DNA from: Oscillospiraceae bacterium
GTDB taxonomy: Bacteria; Bacillota_A; Clostridia; Oscillospirales; CAG-272
Direction of reading: 5' to 3'
Assembly: GCA_015064425.1 (NCBI GenBank)
Contig: SVSF01000076.1
Span: 1-8,688, forward strand
DNA: 8,688 nucleotides
Position 1 is the stretch's first letter. Every line of letters begins with the position of its first letter. Shown piece by piece: positions 1-6,353 of this stretch. The notes under the pieces are model-generated. The model was not told the DNA's origin and did no database searches. It was given only the letters and a program-made list of their open reading frames with translations. The position numbers were made by a program, and so were the translations under genes.

Positions 1-1818
1 ATACTCGTATTTTCCTGTTTCCTCGGGGCATGAGGAAAGAGAAATGCATACTGCATCTTTTGCCGCTACCTTTGAGCTTGAAGAGAAGATCTCAAGGTAT
101 CTGAAGCCGTGATATGTAAATTTAGGCTCATATTCCTCAAAACCGTCTGTAGCTGGAATGTATCTGTCTCTTACAATGGCGCCTCTCATATTGGCGTAAT
201 AAGGCTCTCCGTTTTCTTTAAGGGCTTCGGAATATCTAAGTGTTATAAGCTTACCCGCCTCTCCCTTTAGCTTCAGTCTTACAGTGCCTGCGGTAACTTT
301 GCCGAAATCAAGCAATATATGTCCGTTTTCAAATACACGGCTGTTTATGGGAGAAAGCTCCTCGTACGCACTTACAGGATCAGCCTTCATGGGGAGCATA
401 TCGGCTTTTGTATCCTCTGCAACTATAACGGGTCTGAACGCTGCATTTTCCGGCAAGTATCTTGCATCATAGTATTCACCGTCGTATATGTCACTTGATC
501 TTAGGGGCATATCAAGAGTAGATTCCCAGCTTTCGTCACTGAGTATCTCGTTTATACCGCTTTCTGTCCTCATCCGGAGTTGAGCATAAAGGGCGGTCTT
601 TCTTCCGTATTTACTGCGGAGGGTCTGAGGACCGAATACGTTTATCATTCCTATACGTCCGGCATACCATCCGTCTGCAGTCTGTGCGGATATCTCATTT
701 TTACCCGCCTTGAGCAAAGAACTTACGTCTACGGCTCTGTATTCGATAAAACTGTCGTAGTCTGTCAGACCGGGAAGCAGATATGCATTCTTTTCAACGT
801 TTTTTCTATTGATATATACCTCGCAAAGTCCGTGAGCACTGTAGTACAGCATAGCCTCCTCAGGTACCTTGTCAAGAGAGAAGCTCTTACGGAAATAGGG
901 CTGACGGTTCTGTATTGCGGGACCTTCTGTATGCCATATTATTTCTCCGTCCGTAAGCTTCTGTGCACCGTAGGCTTCTCCGAGTCCTACACATTCATCC
1001 TTTGCGGTCACCTTGCATCCGAGAGCAAGATTTTTAGTATTGTCCATTACTTCTATCTGGGACAAGGCAAATGCATACTCATCAGTCCTGAACTGATCAA
1101 GCAAAAGCGCTTCAACTAAAATATATCTTCCTCTTATTTCGGCACATTCCGTATATACGGGCTGGATACCCGGGTTGGGAAAGTCCGAACAACTTTCGTC
1201 CCGTATCACTTTTCCATCGGACATATCTTCGTTCTCGGAAACCGTAATGCGGTAACGCAAAGGAAACGCATATCCGGGGAAATCGTTGATGTTTGGCAGA
1301 TCGTGAGGACGGAATCCGTAGAGAATAACGCTGTCAAAGCTCTTTACCTCTCCGAGATCGACTTTTACCCACTTTGTATCATTTGCTCTATCAGATACCG
1401 CGGAAAGATATCCTGCCCTATATGGACTGCTTATTACTCCTTCGTAGCTATCCTCTATCCATTTGGCACAAAGCTCATTTTCGGTAAGTGCCATACGGAA
1501 GCAGATCTCATCTGAACGTAAAAATATATCCTCTTTGCCGTCGCTTACCAGGGCTTCGGCACAGCAGAAATATTTTTCACCCGCCTTGAGCGGTAAACCT
1601 TTGTAGTCTATATCTACGGTCTCACTGTCCTCGCATACTCCCGAATCCCAAAGATCGTTTTCCCCCTTTTTGCTTCCTACGGTGATGCGGTAGCTTTTTT
1701 GAAAAATTCCTCTTGTATCGGAGCTTATTCCGTAAGAGAAATTAACGTCCTCCGGCAAAAGAGCGGACGGCTCATCCATTCGGTTACAACTGAAATTTAT
1801 AATAGACGCTTTCAGCAT
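1..1818 (-). CDS. GH78 alpha-L-rhamnosidase, N-terminal part (truncated by window edge)
   Basis: Predicted to release terminal alpha-L-rhamnose from plant glycosides or rhamnose-containing oligosaccharides. I translated the minus strand by hand: 606 codons stay open from ATG at 1818 to the left edge. Domains: an N-terminal beta-sandwich (about residues 1-115) with the family pattern DLWDSG...ETV and KGLPLKAGEKYF; a discoidin/F5-8 type C-like module (about 127-258, starting near WVKVDLGEVKSFDSV); a Bac_rhamnosid_N domain (about 285-460, with YINRKNVEKN, LLPGLTDYD, DGWYAGRIG and YDGEYYDARYLP); then the concanavalin-like domain (about 480-590) ending in FTYHGFRYLEI, which in GH78 sits just before the catalytic (alpha/alpha)6 barrel. 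That barrel lies outside the window, so catalytic residues cannot be checked. The start is supported by AAAGGAA at 1825-1831, about 6 nt upstream. There is no signal peptide, so a cytoplasmic enzyme is inferred. It is divergent to the GH2 gene. The GH78 family assignment is firm; the exact substrate is not. Confidence 0.9.
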   Translation of the reverse strand, partial: MLKASIINFSCNRMDEPSALLPEDVNFSYGISSDTRGIFQKSYRITVGSKKGENDLWDSGVCEDSETVDIDYKGLPLKAGEKYFCCAEALVSDGKEDIFLRSDEICFRMALTENELCAKWIEDSYEGVISSPYRAGYLSAVSDRANDTKWVKVDLGEVKSFDSVILYGFRPHDLPNINDFPGYAFPLRYRITVSENEDMSDGKVIRDESCSDFPNPGIQPVYTECAEIRGRYILVEALLLDQFRTDEYAFALSQIEVMDNTKNLALGCKVTAKDECVGLGEAYGAQKLTDGEIIWHTEGPAIQNRQPYFRKSFSLDKVPEEAMLYYSAHGLCEVYINRKNVEKNAYLLPGLTDYDSFIEYRAVDVSSLLKAGKNEISAQTADGWYAGRIGMINVFGPQTLRSKYGRKTALYAQLRMRTESGINEILSDESWESTLDMPLRSSDIYDGEYYDARYLPENAAFRPVIVAEDTKADMLPMKADPVSAYEELSPINSRVFENGHILLDFGKVTAGTVRLKLKGEAGKLITLRYSEALKENGEPYYANMRGAIVRDRYIPATDGFEEYEPKFTYHGFRYLEIFSSSSKVAAKDAVCISLSSCPEETGKYEY

Positions 1819-1855
1819 ATTTTGTTCCTTTCAATAAGTAAATTTATCTATATTA

Positions 1856-1883
1856 ATTATATCAAAAGCGAAAGTTAATTCAA
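1856..1883 (-). promoter_or_regulatory. sigma-A promoter of the rhamnosidase gene
   Basis: On the minus strand, -35 TTGAAT (1878-1883), a 16-bp spacer and a perfect -10 TATAAT (1856-1861) preceded by TGA, an extended -10. Transcription would start near 1849, giving a leader of about 30 nt before the ATG at 1818. This is the only good match between the gene and its divergent neighbour. Confidence 0.8.
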
Positions 1884-1898
1884 TGTACAATATGCACA
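1884..1898. promoter_or_regulatory. possible operator (imperfect palindrome)
   Basis: TGTACAATATGCACA is an imperfect palindrome in which five of seven pairs match. It abuts the -35 box of the rhamnosidase promoter, with its centre near -42 from the predicted start, the usual place for a class II activator. It is also about 75 bp upstream of the beta-mannosidase start. Sugar-responsive control of both genes is inferred. A palindrome this imperfect could arise by chance in A/T-rich DNA. Confidence 0.25.
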
Positions 1899-1930
1899 AA
1901 AATTGGGTAAAAGATTGTATAAATGTGGAA

Positions 1931-1960
1931 TTGATTTGTTCTTTTTTTATATGGTAAAAT
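1931..1960 (+). promoter_or_regulatory. probable sigma-A promoter of the beta-mannosidase gene
   Basis: -35 TTGATT (1931-1936), an 18-bp spacer and -10 TAAAAT (1955-1960), preceded by TGG, which makes an extended -10. The predicted start near 1967 leaves about 28 nt before the ATG at 1995. It is weaker than the opposing rhamnosidase promoter, which could mean greater dependence on a regulator. Confidence 0.65.
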
Positions 1961-1984
1961 AAAATATATAAGAAAATTTATTTT

Positions 1985-1990
1985 GGAGGA
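1985..1990 (+). promoter_or_regulatory. ribosome binding site that sets the beta-mannosidase start
   Basis: GGAGGA lies 4 nt before ATG at 1995. A longer reading begins at TTG 1983, but that codon directly abuts and its next codons overlap the Shine-Dalgarno sequence, so it cannot be the start. The ATG also places the conserved LDGKWK motif at residues 5-10. Confidence 0.85.
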
Positions 1991-1994
1991 TCCT

Positions 1995-4487
1995 ATGAAA
2001 AATTATATTTCTCTTGACGGAAAATGGAAAGCTCTTACAGTTATTCCCGATGGCAAAGAGATAAATATAGAAGCAGACGTTCCCGGAATGATACATCTCG
2101 ACCTTGAAAGGGAAGGGATAATACCCGAAATGTTTTACAGAGATAATGCGGATCAGTGCCAATGGGTAGAATATTGCTATTGGACGTACAGCCGTGAATT
2201 CGAAGTGCCGGAAGATGCTTGCCTTGATTGGGCGGTCATTGAATTCGGAGGTCTGGATACATATGCGGATATAACGATAAACGGTGTACAGGTCGGAAAG
2301 ACAGCAAATATGTTCGTTCCCCACCGCTTTGATATTTCAAAGATACTTAAAAAAGGAAAGAACAATATAAGCGTTGCATTCACTCCCTATCAGGCAATGA
2401 TAGAGGGTAAGCCTCTTGACTTTCCCGCTGCTTTCAATAAATCCGAGCGCGTACATGTTCGCCGTATGCAGTGTACCTTTTACTGGGACTGGGTAAACCG
2501 TTTTATTACTTTCGGACTTTGGCGCTCAGTTAAGATATATTTTTACGACAAGTCTTATATTGAAAGCCTTTTTGCATATACACATGATATTGCAAAGACC
2601 AGCGCTTCGGTCAACATTCATTTTAATACCGAATATAAGGACGATGAATATATAGCAAAGGCTGATCTCGAGATCTTTTCTCACGAAGGTTATCCCGTTT
2701 GGTCTGTTTGTGACTTTAAAATAAAAGACAGACAAATGAGACTTCAGGCAGATATAAGAGACCCCGAGCTTTGGTGGCCTGTAGGTTACGGAGAGCAGCC
2801 CCTTTATACCATAAAGGCAACCCTTTACGGAGAAAACGGAGAGATACTCGATACTAAAGAAGAGCAGTTTGGAATACGTACTGTACGTATTGAACAGCTT
2901 CAGGACATAAAGGGATCCTCTGACTACGAGAAGACTATGGCATTCCGTGAAAAAGGAGAACGTGGCGGAGAAACTCCCGGCACAAGCTTCATTCTTTTGG
3001 TTAACGGAGAAAGAATATTCTGTAAAGGCGGAAACTGGGTACCCTGCGAACCTTTCCCCTGCAACATACCCAAAGCAAAGTATGAAAGGCTTGTTTCGTA
3101 TGCTGCCGAGGGAGGACTTAACTTGCTTCGTATTTGGGGCGGCGGTATATACGAATCCGAGGACTTCTACAATGCCTGCGACAGAATGGGCGTTATGATC
3201 TCTCAGGACTTTATGTTGGCCTGTGCGCATTTCCCCGAAAACGACGAGGAGTTTATGGACAATATGAAGTATGAGATACCTCTTGCGGTAAAGATGCTTC
3301 GTAATCACCCCTCTATCGTATGGTGGGCAGGAGATAACGAGAATGCAATGCATTACGATTGGGATGCAAGAAAAGCTCCGGGCGTTAAGCTCTGCCGCGA
3401 GGTATTCTATCCTACGCTTGACAGACTCGATCCTTCTCGTCCCTTCAGACCTACAAGCCCTTACGGCGGACTCAACAACTGCAATCCTACCGACGGAGAT
3501 AGCCACATGTCGTGGTGGGGCGGTCTCGGAGACTACAGACAGAACGTTAAGATGATGGGACGCTTTGCAAGTGAGAGCGTATTCTTCGGTTCACCTCTTC
3601 TTACTTCGCTGCGCAAATTTATGACTGATGAAGATATTGCATCTCCCGATAAAGAGATGTTTGAATATCACGTTAAAGATAATCCCCATAAGCCTGAGGG
3701 GGCACCCACTCTTTATGAGGGAATGAGGATACAGAGCGAGAAGATAATGGGCGTTCCCGCTTCTGCAGAAGACAAAATATATCGAGACGCTTACGTGCAG
3801 TACGAATGGGCAAGAGTAAGTATGGAAGCGGCAAGACGCGGAAAATGGTATACGGCGGGACTTCAGTATTGGATGTATAATGATTGCTGGCCTGCAGTTG
3901 GCCTTTCCACAATTGATTACTATCTTGTACCTAAGGGATCGTATTATGCGCTCAAACGTGCCGCGAGACCGGTAATTGCATCAGTGAACGACAGAAAAGA
4001 CGGATATGAGCTGTGGACACTGAACGACAGTCTTATGGATGCTTCCGGAAATATGCTTGTTTATGTGCAGAAGTTCGGTGGAGAGAGAAGAATATTAAGA
4101 AATATCAGCTTCCATTCACGCGCAAACGAAAACGATCTTATAAGCTTTATAAGCACCGAGGAAGCTGCTCTTAAGGTAAATGAAGTTCTTGTATGCGAAA
4201 TAAAAGGAGATGGAGTATGCGACCGCGCCTTGTTCTTCAAGGAAATACCTGCGAATATACCTTTCCCCAAGGCAAAGGTAAAGGTGAAGATAAACAAGAA
4301 GGATTCCACACTTACGGTTAAGACAGACAAATACGCCAGAGGAATTATTTTCGACGGAGATATGGTATTTGAGGATAACTTCTTTGACCTTCTTCCCGGA
4401 GAGGAAAGAACCTTGAAGTATGAGTGCTTAGGCGATTACGATCCCGTCCTTATGCAGACTTTCTGCTTCAACGGAGATATAAAATAA
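1995..4487 (+). CDS. GH2 beta-mannosidase, complete, 830 aa
   Basis: Predicted exo-acting beta-D-mannosidase (EC 3.2.1.25 type) that removes terminal beta-mannose from manno-oligosaccharides or N-glycan cores. Layout: N-terminal sugar-binding jelly-roll (about 5-175, LDGKWKA then VPGMIHLDLEREG); immunoglobulin-like sandwich (about 180-320, with PELWWPVGYGEQPLY); catalytic TIM barrel (about 329-660); C-terminal beta domains. Barrel signatures are KGGNWVPCEPFP (W348), RIWGGGIYE (from R379), QDFMLACAHFP, NHPSIVWWAGDNE with Glu449 as acid/base, FASES with Glu527 as probable nucleophile, and YWMYNDCWP (from Y625). These match beta-mannosidases better than beta-galactosidases or glucuronidases. There is no signal peptide, so it probably acts in the cytoplasm on imported oligosaccharides. 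The sequence after the nucleophile departs from the usual SE[FY]GFQS pattern. The gene is complete and in frame and ends at a bidirectional terminator. Family is certain; exo-beta-glucosaminidase or another GH2 specificity is less likely. Confidence 0.92.
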   Translation: MKNYISLDGKWKALTVIPDGKEINIEADVPGMIHLDLEREGIIPEMFYRDNADQCQWVEYCYWTYSREFEVPEDACLDWAVIEFGGLDTYADITINGVQVGKTANMFVPHRFDISKILKKGKNNISVAFTPYQAMIEGKPLDFPAAFNKSERVHVRRMQCTFYWDWVNRFITFGLWRSVKIYFYDKSYIESLFAYTHDIAKTSASVNIHFNTEYKDDEYIAKADLEIFSHEGYPVWSVCDFKIKDRQMRLQADIRDPELWWPVGYGEQPLYTIKATLYGENGEILDTKEEQFGIRTVRIEQLQDIKGSSDYEKTMAFREKGERGGETPGTSFILLVNGERIFCKGGNWVPCEPFPCNIPKAKYERLVSYAAEGGLNLLRIWGGGIYESEDFYNACDRMGVMISQDFMLACAHFPENDEEFMDNMKYEIPLAVKMLRNHPSIVWWAGDNENAMHYDWDARKAPGVKLCREVFYPTLDRLDPSRPFRPTSPYGGLNNCNPTDGDSHMSWWGGLGDYRQNVKMMGRFASESVFFGSPLLTSLRKFMTDEDIASPDKEMFEYHVKDNPHKPEGAPTLYEGMRIQSEKIMGVPASAEDKIYRDAYVQYEWARVSMEAARRGKWYTAGLQYWMYNDCWPAVGLSTIDYYLVPKGSYYALKRAARPVIASVNDRKDGYELWTLNDSLMDASGNMLVYVQKFGGERRILRNISFHSRANENDLISFISTEEAALKVNEVLVCEIKGDGVCDRALFFKEIPANIPFPKAKVKVKINKKDSTLTVKTDKYARGIIFDGDMVFEDNFFDLLPGEERTLKYECLGDYDPVLMQTFCFNGDIK

Positions 4488-4491
4488 AAGA

Positions 4492-4521
4492 AAGCCCTGC
4501 GGCTATAATACCGCAGGGCTT
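4492..4521. terminator. bidirectional intrinsic terminator between convergent genes
   Basis: An 11-bp perfect stem (4492-4502 with 4511-4521, core GCCCTGCGG / CCGCAGGGC) closes an 8-nt loop. T-rich sequence follows on the plus strand (TTGTTT), and the minus strand reads TTTCTTTTAT after the stem. It starts 5 nt after the beta-mannosidase stop and lies 13 nt beyond the stop of the minus-strand LarA gene, so it can end both transcripts. Confidence 0.92.
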
Positions 4522-4533
4522 GTTTCATAAAAA

Positions 4534-5781
4534 TTATTCCATAACAGGGAGGGTAGATCCGCCGAAAGGCATAACGATGTATTTTGCATCCTTACCCTTT
4601 GCCTCAATGGCAGCTTTCATTGCTTCCTCTACGGAAGAGAAGGGCTCGAAATTAATGCTTCTTATAAAGTCGGGATCAAGGTCGCTTACCAAGAAAATCC
4701 GTGCCTTTTCAAGTACCATTGCAACTGCGGCTGCTTTGTGTCCGCCAAGCTCGAAATGCTCCTTGATATCGGTTATCATGGTAGAAGGATCGGGATGAGT
4801 AGTCATCCATCTCTCGAATACCGCACTTCCAAGGCCTTCAGCACAAGATGCTAACCAGATAATAATGCCGCCGTCCTTTACTGCATGCTTGGAGTTGTCA
4901 AGAGCCTTCTGTGCCTGATACATATTAAGATCCTTGGGGTATCCGCCTGCAGAGACTACAACGATATCGGCTTTTTCATCTATCTTGCACTTGTAGAACT
5001 GGTCAAGGAAAGCACAACCTGCTCTGTGAGCTTCAACGTGATGTCCGCTTACGCAGCAGATTATCTCCTTTTTTTCACTGAGAACTACGTTTACAATATA
5101 GTCTATACCGCATATAAGTCCCGCTTCTTCAATATCGTCTCTTACGGGATTATTCTTCATATTTCCGGAACAAGCCTCAGGGTATATCATTCGGCTGTGG
5201 TTGGATTGTATTGCATCTCTTGTGGATACACCGGGCATTATAGCCTTAGCGCCTCCGGAATAACCTGCAAAGTAGTGATATTCAATATTTCCAACACAGA
5301 TCTTAAAGTCAGCTTCGGCAACGGCTCTGAATACGTCAACGGGAGTGCCCTTTTCGGTAGTTCCCATATGTACGCAGTCTTTAACGTCGGAGTCGATACA
5401 GTTTACTCTTTCAAATACCTCGTCTCCAACAAGATGTCTCATTTCCTCTTCTGTGTGAGCACGGTGGCTGCCGAGAGCAAAAACTACGGTGATATCGCTG
5501 TCGGGAACTCCTGCAAGAGAAAGTTCGTTTATAATTTCGGGAATAATGATGTAGCTGGGGCAGGGTCTGGTAATATCGCTTGTAACGATAACTACCTTCT
5601 GTCCTGCTTTTACCTTTTCGGAAAGACGGGGAGCTCCTATGGGTTCTCTTAAAGAACGAACTACCTCATCCTTTCCTGTAAGACCTATTTTAACTTCATT
5701 TGGGGTCATAACTCCGATAACAGAGCTGTCCTCAAAGCTGACGGATAATTTTTCTTTGCCATAACCTAATTTGACTTCCAT
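4534..5781 (-). CDS. LarA-family nickel-pincer racemase/epimerase (lactate racemase homologue), 415 aa
   Basis: Member of the LarA family (DUF2088 N-terminal domain), which uses a covalently attached nickel-pincer nucleotide to racemise or epimerise 2-hydroxy acids; D/L-lactate is the founding substrate. Key residues, numbered from ATG 5781 and compared with Lactiplantibacillus LarA as I remember it: Asp69 and Arg72 in SDITRP, His106 in ALGSHR, His169 in EYHYFAGYSGG, Lys179 (cofactor-attaching) in GGAK, His195 (nickel ligand) in SNHSRM, and Gln289/Lys292 in MYQAQKAL. Their spacing matches the characterised enzyme, so an active cofactor-dependent enzyme is likely. A longer reading to 5853 overlaps the promoter, so the ATG at 5781 is preferred. 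It is a single-gene unit, and no larB, larC or larE cofactor-synthesis gene is in the window. Family members also act on malate and other hydroxy acids, so the substrate is open. Confidence 0.93.
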   Translation of the reverse strand: MEVKLGYGKEKLSVSFEDSSVIGVMTPNEVKIGLTGKDEVVRSLREPIGAPRLSEKVKAGQKVVIVTSDITRPCPSYIIIPEIINELSLAGVPDSDITVVFALGSHRAHTEEEMRHLVGDEVFERVNCIDSDVKDCVHMGTTEKGTPVDVFRAVAEADFKICVGNIEYHYFAGYSGGAKAIMPGVSTRDAIQSNHSRMIYPEACSGNMKNNPVRDDIEEAGLICGIDYIVNVVLSEKKEIICCVSGHHVEAHRAGCAFLDQFYKCKIDEKADIVVVSAGGYPKDLNMYQAQKALDNSKHAVKDGGIIIWLASCAEGLGSAVFERWMTTHPDPSTMITDIKEHFELGGHKAAAVAMVLEKARIFLVSDLDPDFIRSINFEPFSSVEEAMKAAIEAKGKDAKYIVMPFGGSTLPVME

Positions 5782-5786
5782 TTGAA

Positions 5787-5791
5787 CCTCC
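5787..5791 (-). promoter_or_regulatory. ribosome binding site that sets the LarA start
   Basis: GGAGG on the minus strand, 5 nt before ATG at 5781. The protein from that ATG begins MEVKLGYGKEKL, as LarA proteins usually do. Upstream ATGs in the same frame (5826, 5808) have no comparable site, and the first overlaps the -10 box. Confidence 0.85.
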
Positions 5792-5824
5792 GGAGTACAG
5801 TCATTCATATCATCTTCAACGTAC

Positions 5825-5853
5825 ATTATAAATATAAAAGCGCAATAAGTCAA
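5825..5853 (-). promoter_or_regulatory. near-consensus sigma-A promoter of the LarA gene
   Basis: On the minus strand, TTGACT (5848-5853), a 17-bp spacer and TATAAT (5825-5830), with only one mismatch to consensus. Transcription would start near 5818, leaving a leader of about 37 nt. The -35 box lies about 11 bp beyond the T-tract of the rpsT terminator, so the two units are packed tightly but separated. The strength suggests constitutive expression. Confidence 0.9.
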
Positions 5854-5864
5854 GCAGTGCAGGC

Positions 5865-5895
5865 AAAATAAAAAAGGTCTGCACGAGGCAAACCT
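5865..5895 (-). terminator. intrinsic terminator of rpsT
   Basis: On the minus strand AGGTTTGC (5888-5895), loop CTCGT and GCAGACCT (5875-5882) form an 8-bp stem with one G-U pair, followed directly by a T-rich run (TTTTTTATTTT with the last stem T, down to 5865). It begins 16 nt after the S20 stop codon. Confidence 0.9.
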
Positions 5896-5911
5896 AGATT
5901 ATTTGCTTGGG

Positions 5912-6175
5912 TCAAGCCATCTTATTTAAAATAAGAGTAAACTGGCTCTTCTTGTGAGCTGCTGCGTTCTTATGAAGAATTCCGCGTGTAACAGCACGGT
6001 CAAGCTTCTTAACTGCGTCCTTGTAAAGAACTGCTGCGGTCTCCTTGTCACCTGCTTCTACAGCTGCTGCATACTTCTTCATAGCAGTCTTAAGAGCTGT
6101 CTTAAGCATTTTGTTCTGAGCGGTCTTTGTTTCAGCAACCAAAACACGCTTTTTTGCTGACTTAATGTTCGGCAA
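5912..6175 (-). CDS. rpsT: 30S ribosomal protein S20, 87 aa, TTG start
   Basis: Primary 16S rRNA-binding protein of the small ribosomal subunit. The sequence from the TTG reads MPNIKSAKKRV, the standard S20 N-terminus, and continues as a Lys/Ala-rich three-helix protein with the conserved C-terminal half DRAVTRGILHKNAAAHKKSQ. At 87 residues it equals the E. coli length. The start is TTG at 6175 (codon 6173-6175) with GGGAGG 8 nt upstream. A GTG three codons earlier (6184) overlaps the Shine-Dalgarno sequence and would add residues S20 does not have. E. coli rpsT also starts at UUG, where the weak start contributes to translational autoregulation; the same here is inference. The gene has its own promoter and terminator and is divergent to rpoB. 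Confidence 0.97.
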   Translation of the reverse strand: MPNIKSAKKRVLVAETKTAQNKMLKTALKTAMKKYAAAVEAGDKETAAVLYKDAVKKLDRAVTRGILHKNAAAHKKSQFTLILNKMA

Positions 6176-6183
6176 ATCGTTCA

Positions 6184-6189
6184 CCTCCC
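6184..6189 (-). promoter_or_regulatory. ribosome binding site that sets the rpsT TTG start
   Basis: GGGAGG on the minus strand, 8 nt before TTG at 6175. The competing in-frame GTG is formed by the last G of this site and the following TG, so it cannot serve as the start codon for the same site. Confidence 0.88.
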
Positions 6190-6215
6190 TGAAGGTACTT
6201 TATTTTCACAGAGTG

Positions 6216-6244
6216 ATTGTACCACAAGTTTTGGGAAATATCAA
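6216..6244 (-). promoter_or_regulatory. sigma-A promoter of rpsT
   Basis: On the minus strand, TTGATA (6239-6244), a 17-bp spacer and TACAAT (6216-6221), preceded by TGG as an extended -10. The predicted start near 6209 gives a leader of about 34 nt, too short for a large control structure. Confidence 0.88.
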
Positions 6245-6318
6245 GCCTTTTTTAATTTTTTGAAAAATTTTTTTAAAAAAAGGAAATTATTAATTTTTTG
6301 TAAACATTTCATTTTTGC
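6245..6318. promoter_or_regulatory. A/T-tract spacer between divergent promoters, possible shared UP-element DNA
   Basis: These 74 bp between the -35 boxes of rpsT and rpoB are almost entirely A and T, with repeated runs of five to seven (TTTTTT, AAAAA, TTTTTTT, AAAAAAA). Such tracts just upstream of -35 boxes are known to bind the alpha C-terminal domain of RNA polymerase or bend DNA, and both flanking genes need high expression. No open reading frame or G/C-containing hairpin is present. Confidence 0.5.
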
Positions 6319-6347
6319 TTGACAATAATACAATTCCGTGATAAAAT
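6319..6347 (+). promoter_or_regulatory. near-consensus sigma-A promoter of rpoB
   Basis: Perfect -35 TTGACA (6319-6324), a 17-bp spacer and -10 TAAAAT (6342-6347), preceded by TGA as an extended -10. The start would be near 6354, 261 nt before the rpoB ATG. No gene lies between this promoter and rpoB, so rpoB has at least one dedicated promoter. Confidence 0.9.
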
Positions 6348-6353
6348 ATTAAA

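Noticed and set aside
580..1119. 179-codon plus-strand open frame at the left
   Set aside because: It lies opposite the continuous GH78 reading frame and has no recognisable domain or ribosome binding site.
2526..3506. 326-codon open frame on the minus strand inside the beta-mannosidase gene
   Set aside because: Cys-, Ser- and Tyr-rich low-quality protein opposite a strongly supported GH2 gene; no start signals.
4885..5652. 255-codon plus-strand open frame within the LarA gene
   Set aside because: Antisense shadow of a gene with a complete active site, promoter and terminator.
6245..6300. Possible intrinsic terminator from the A and T runs upstream of rpoB
   Set aside because: The stems would be purely A/T with no G/C core, and no gene ends here: both neighbours start at this region.
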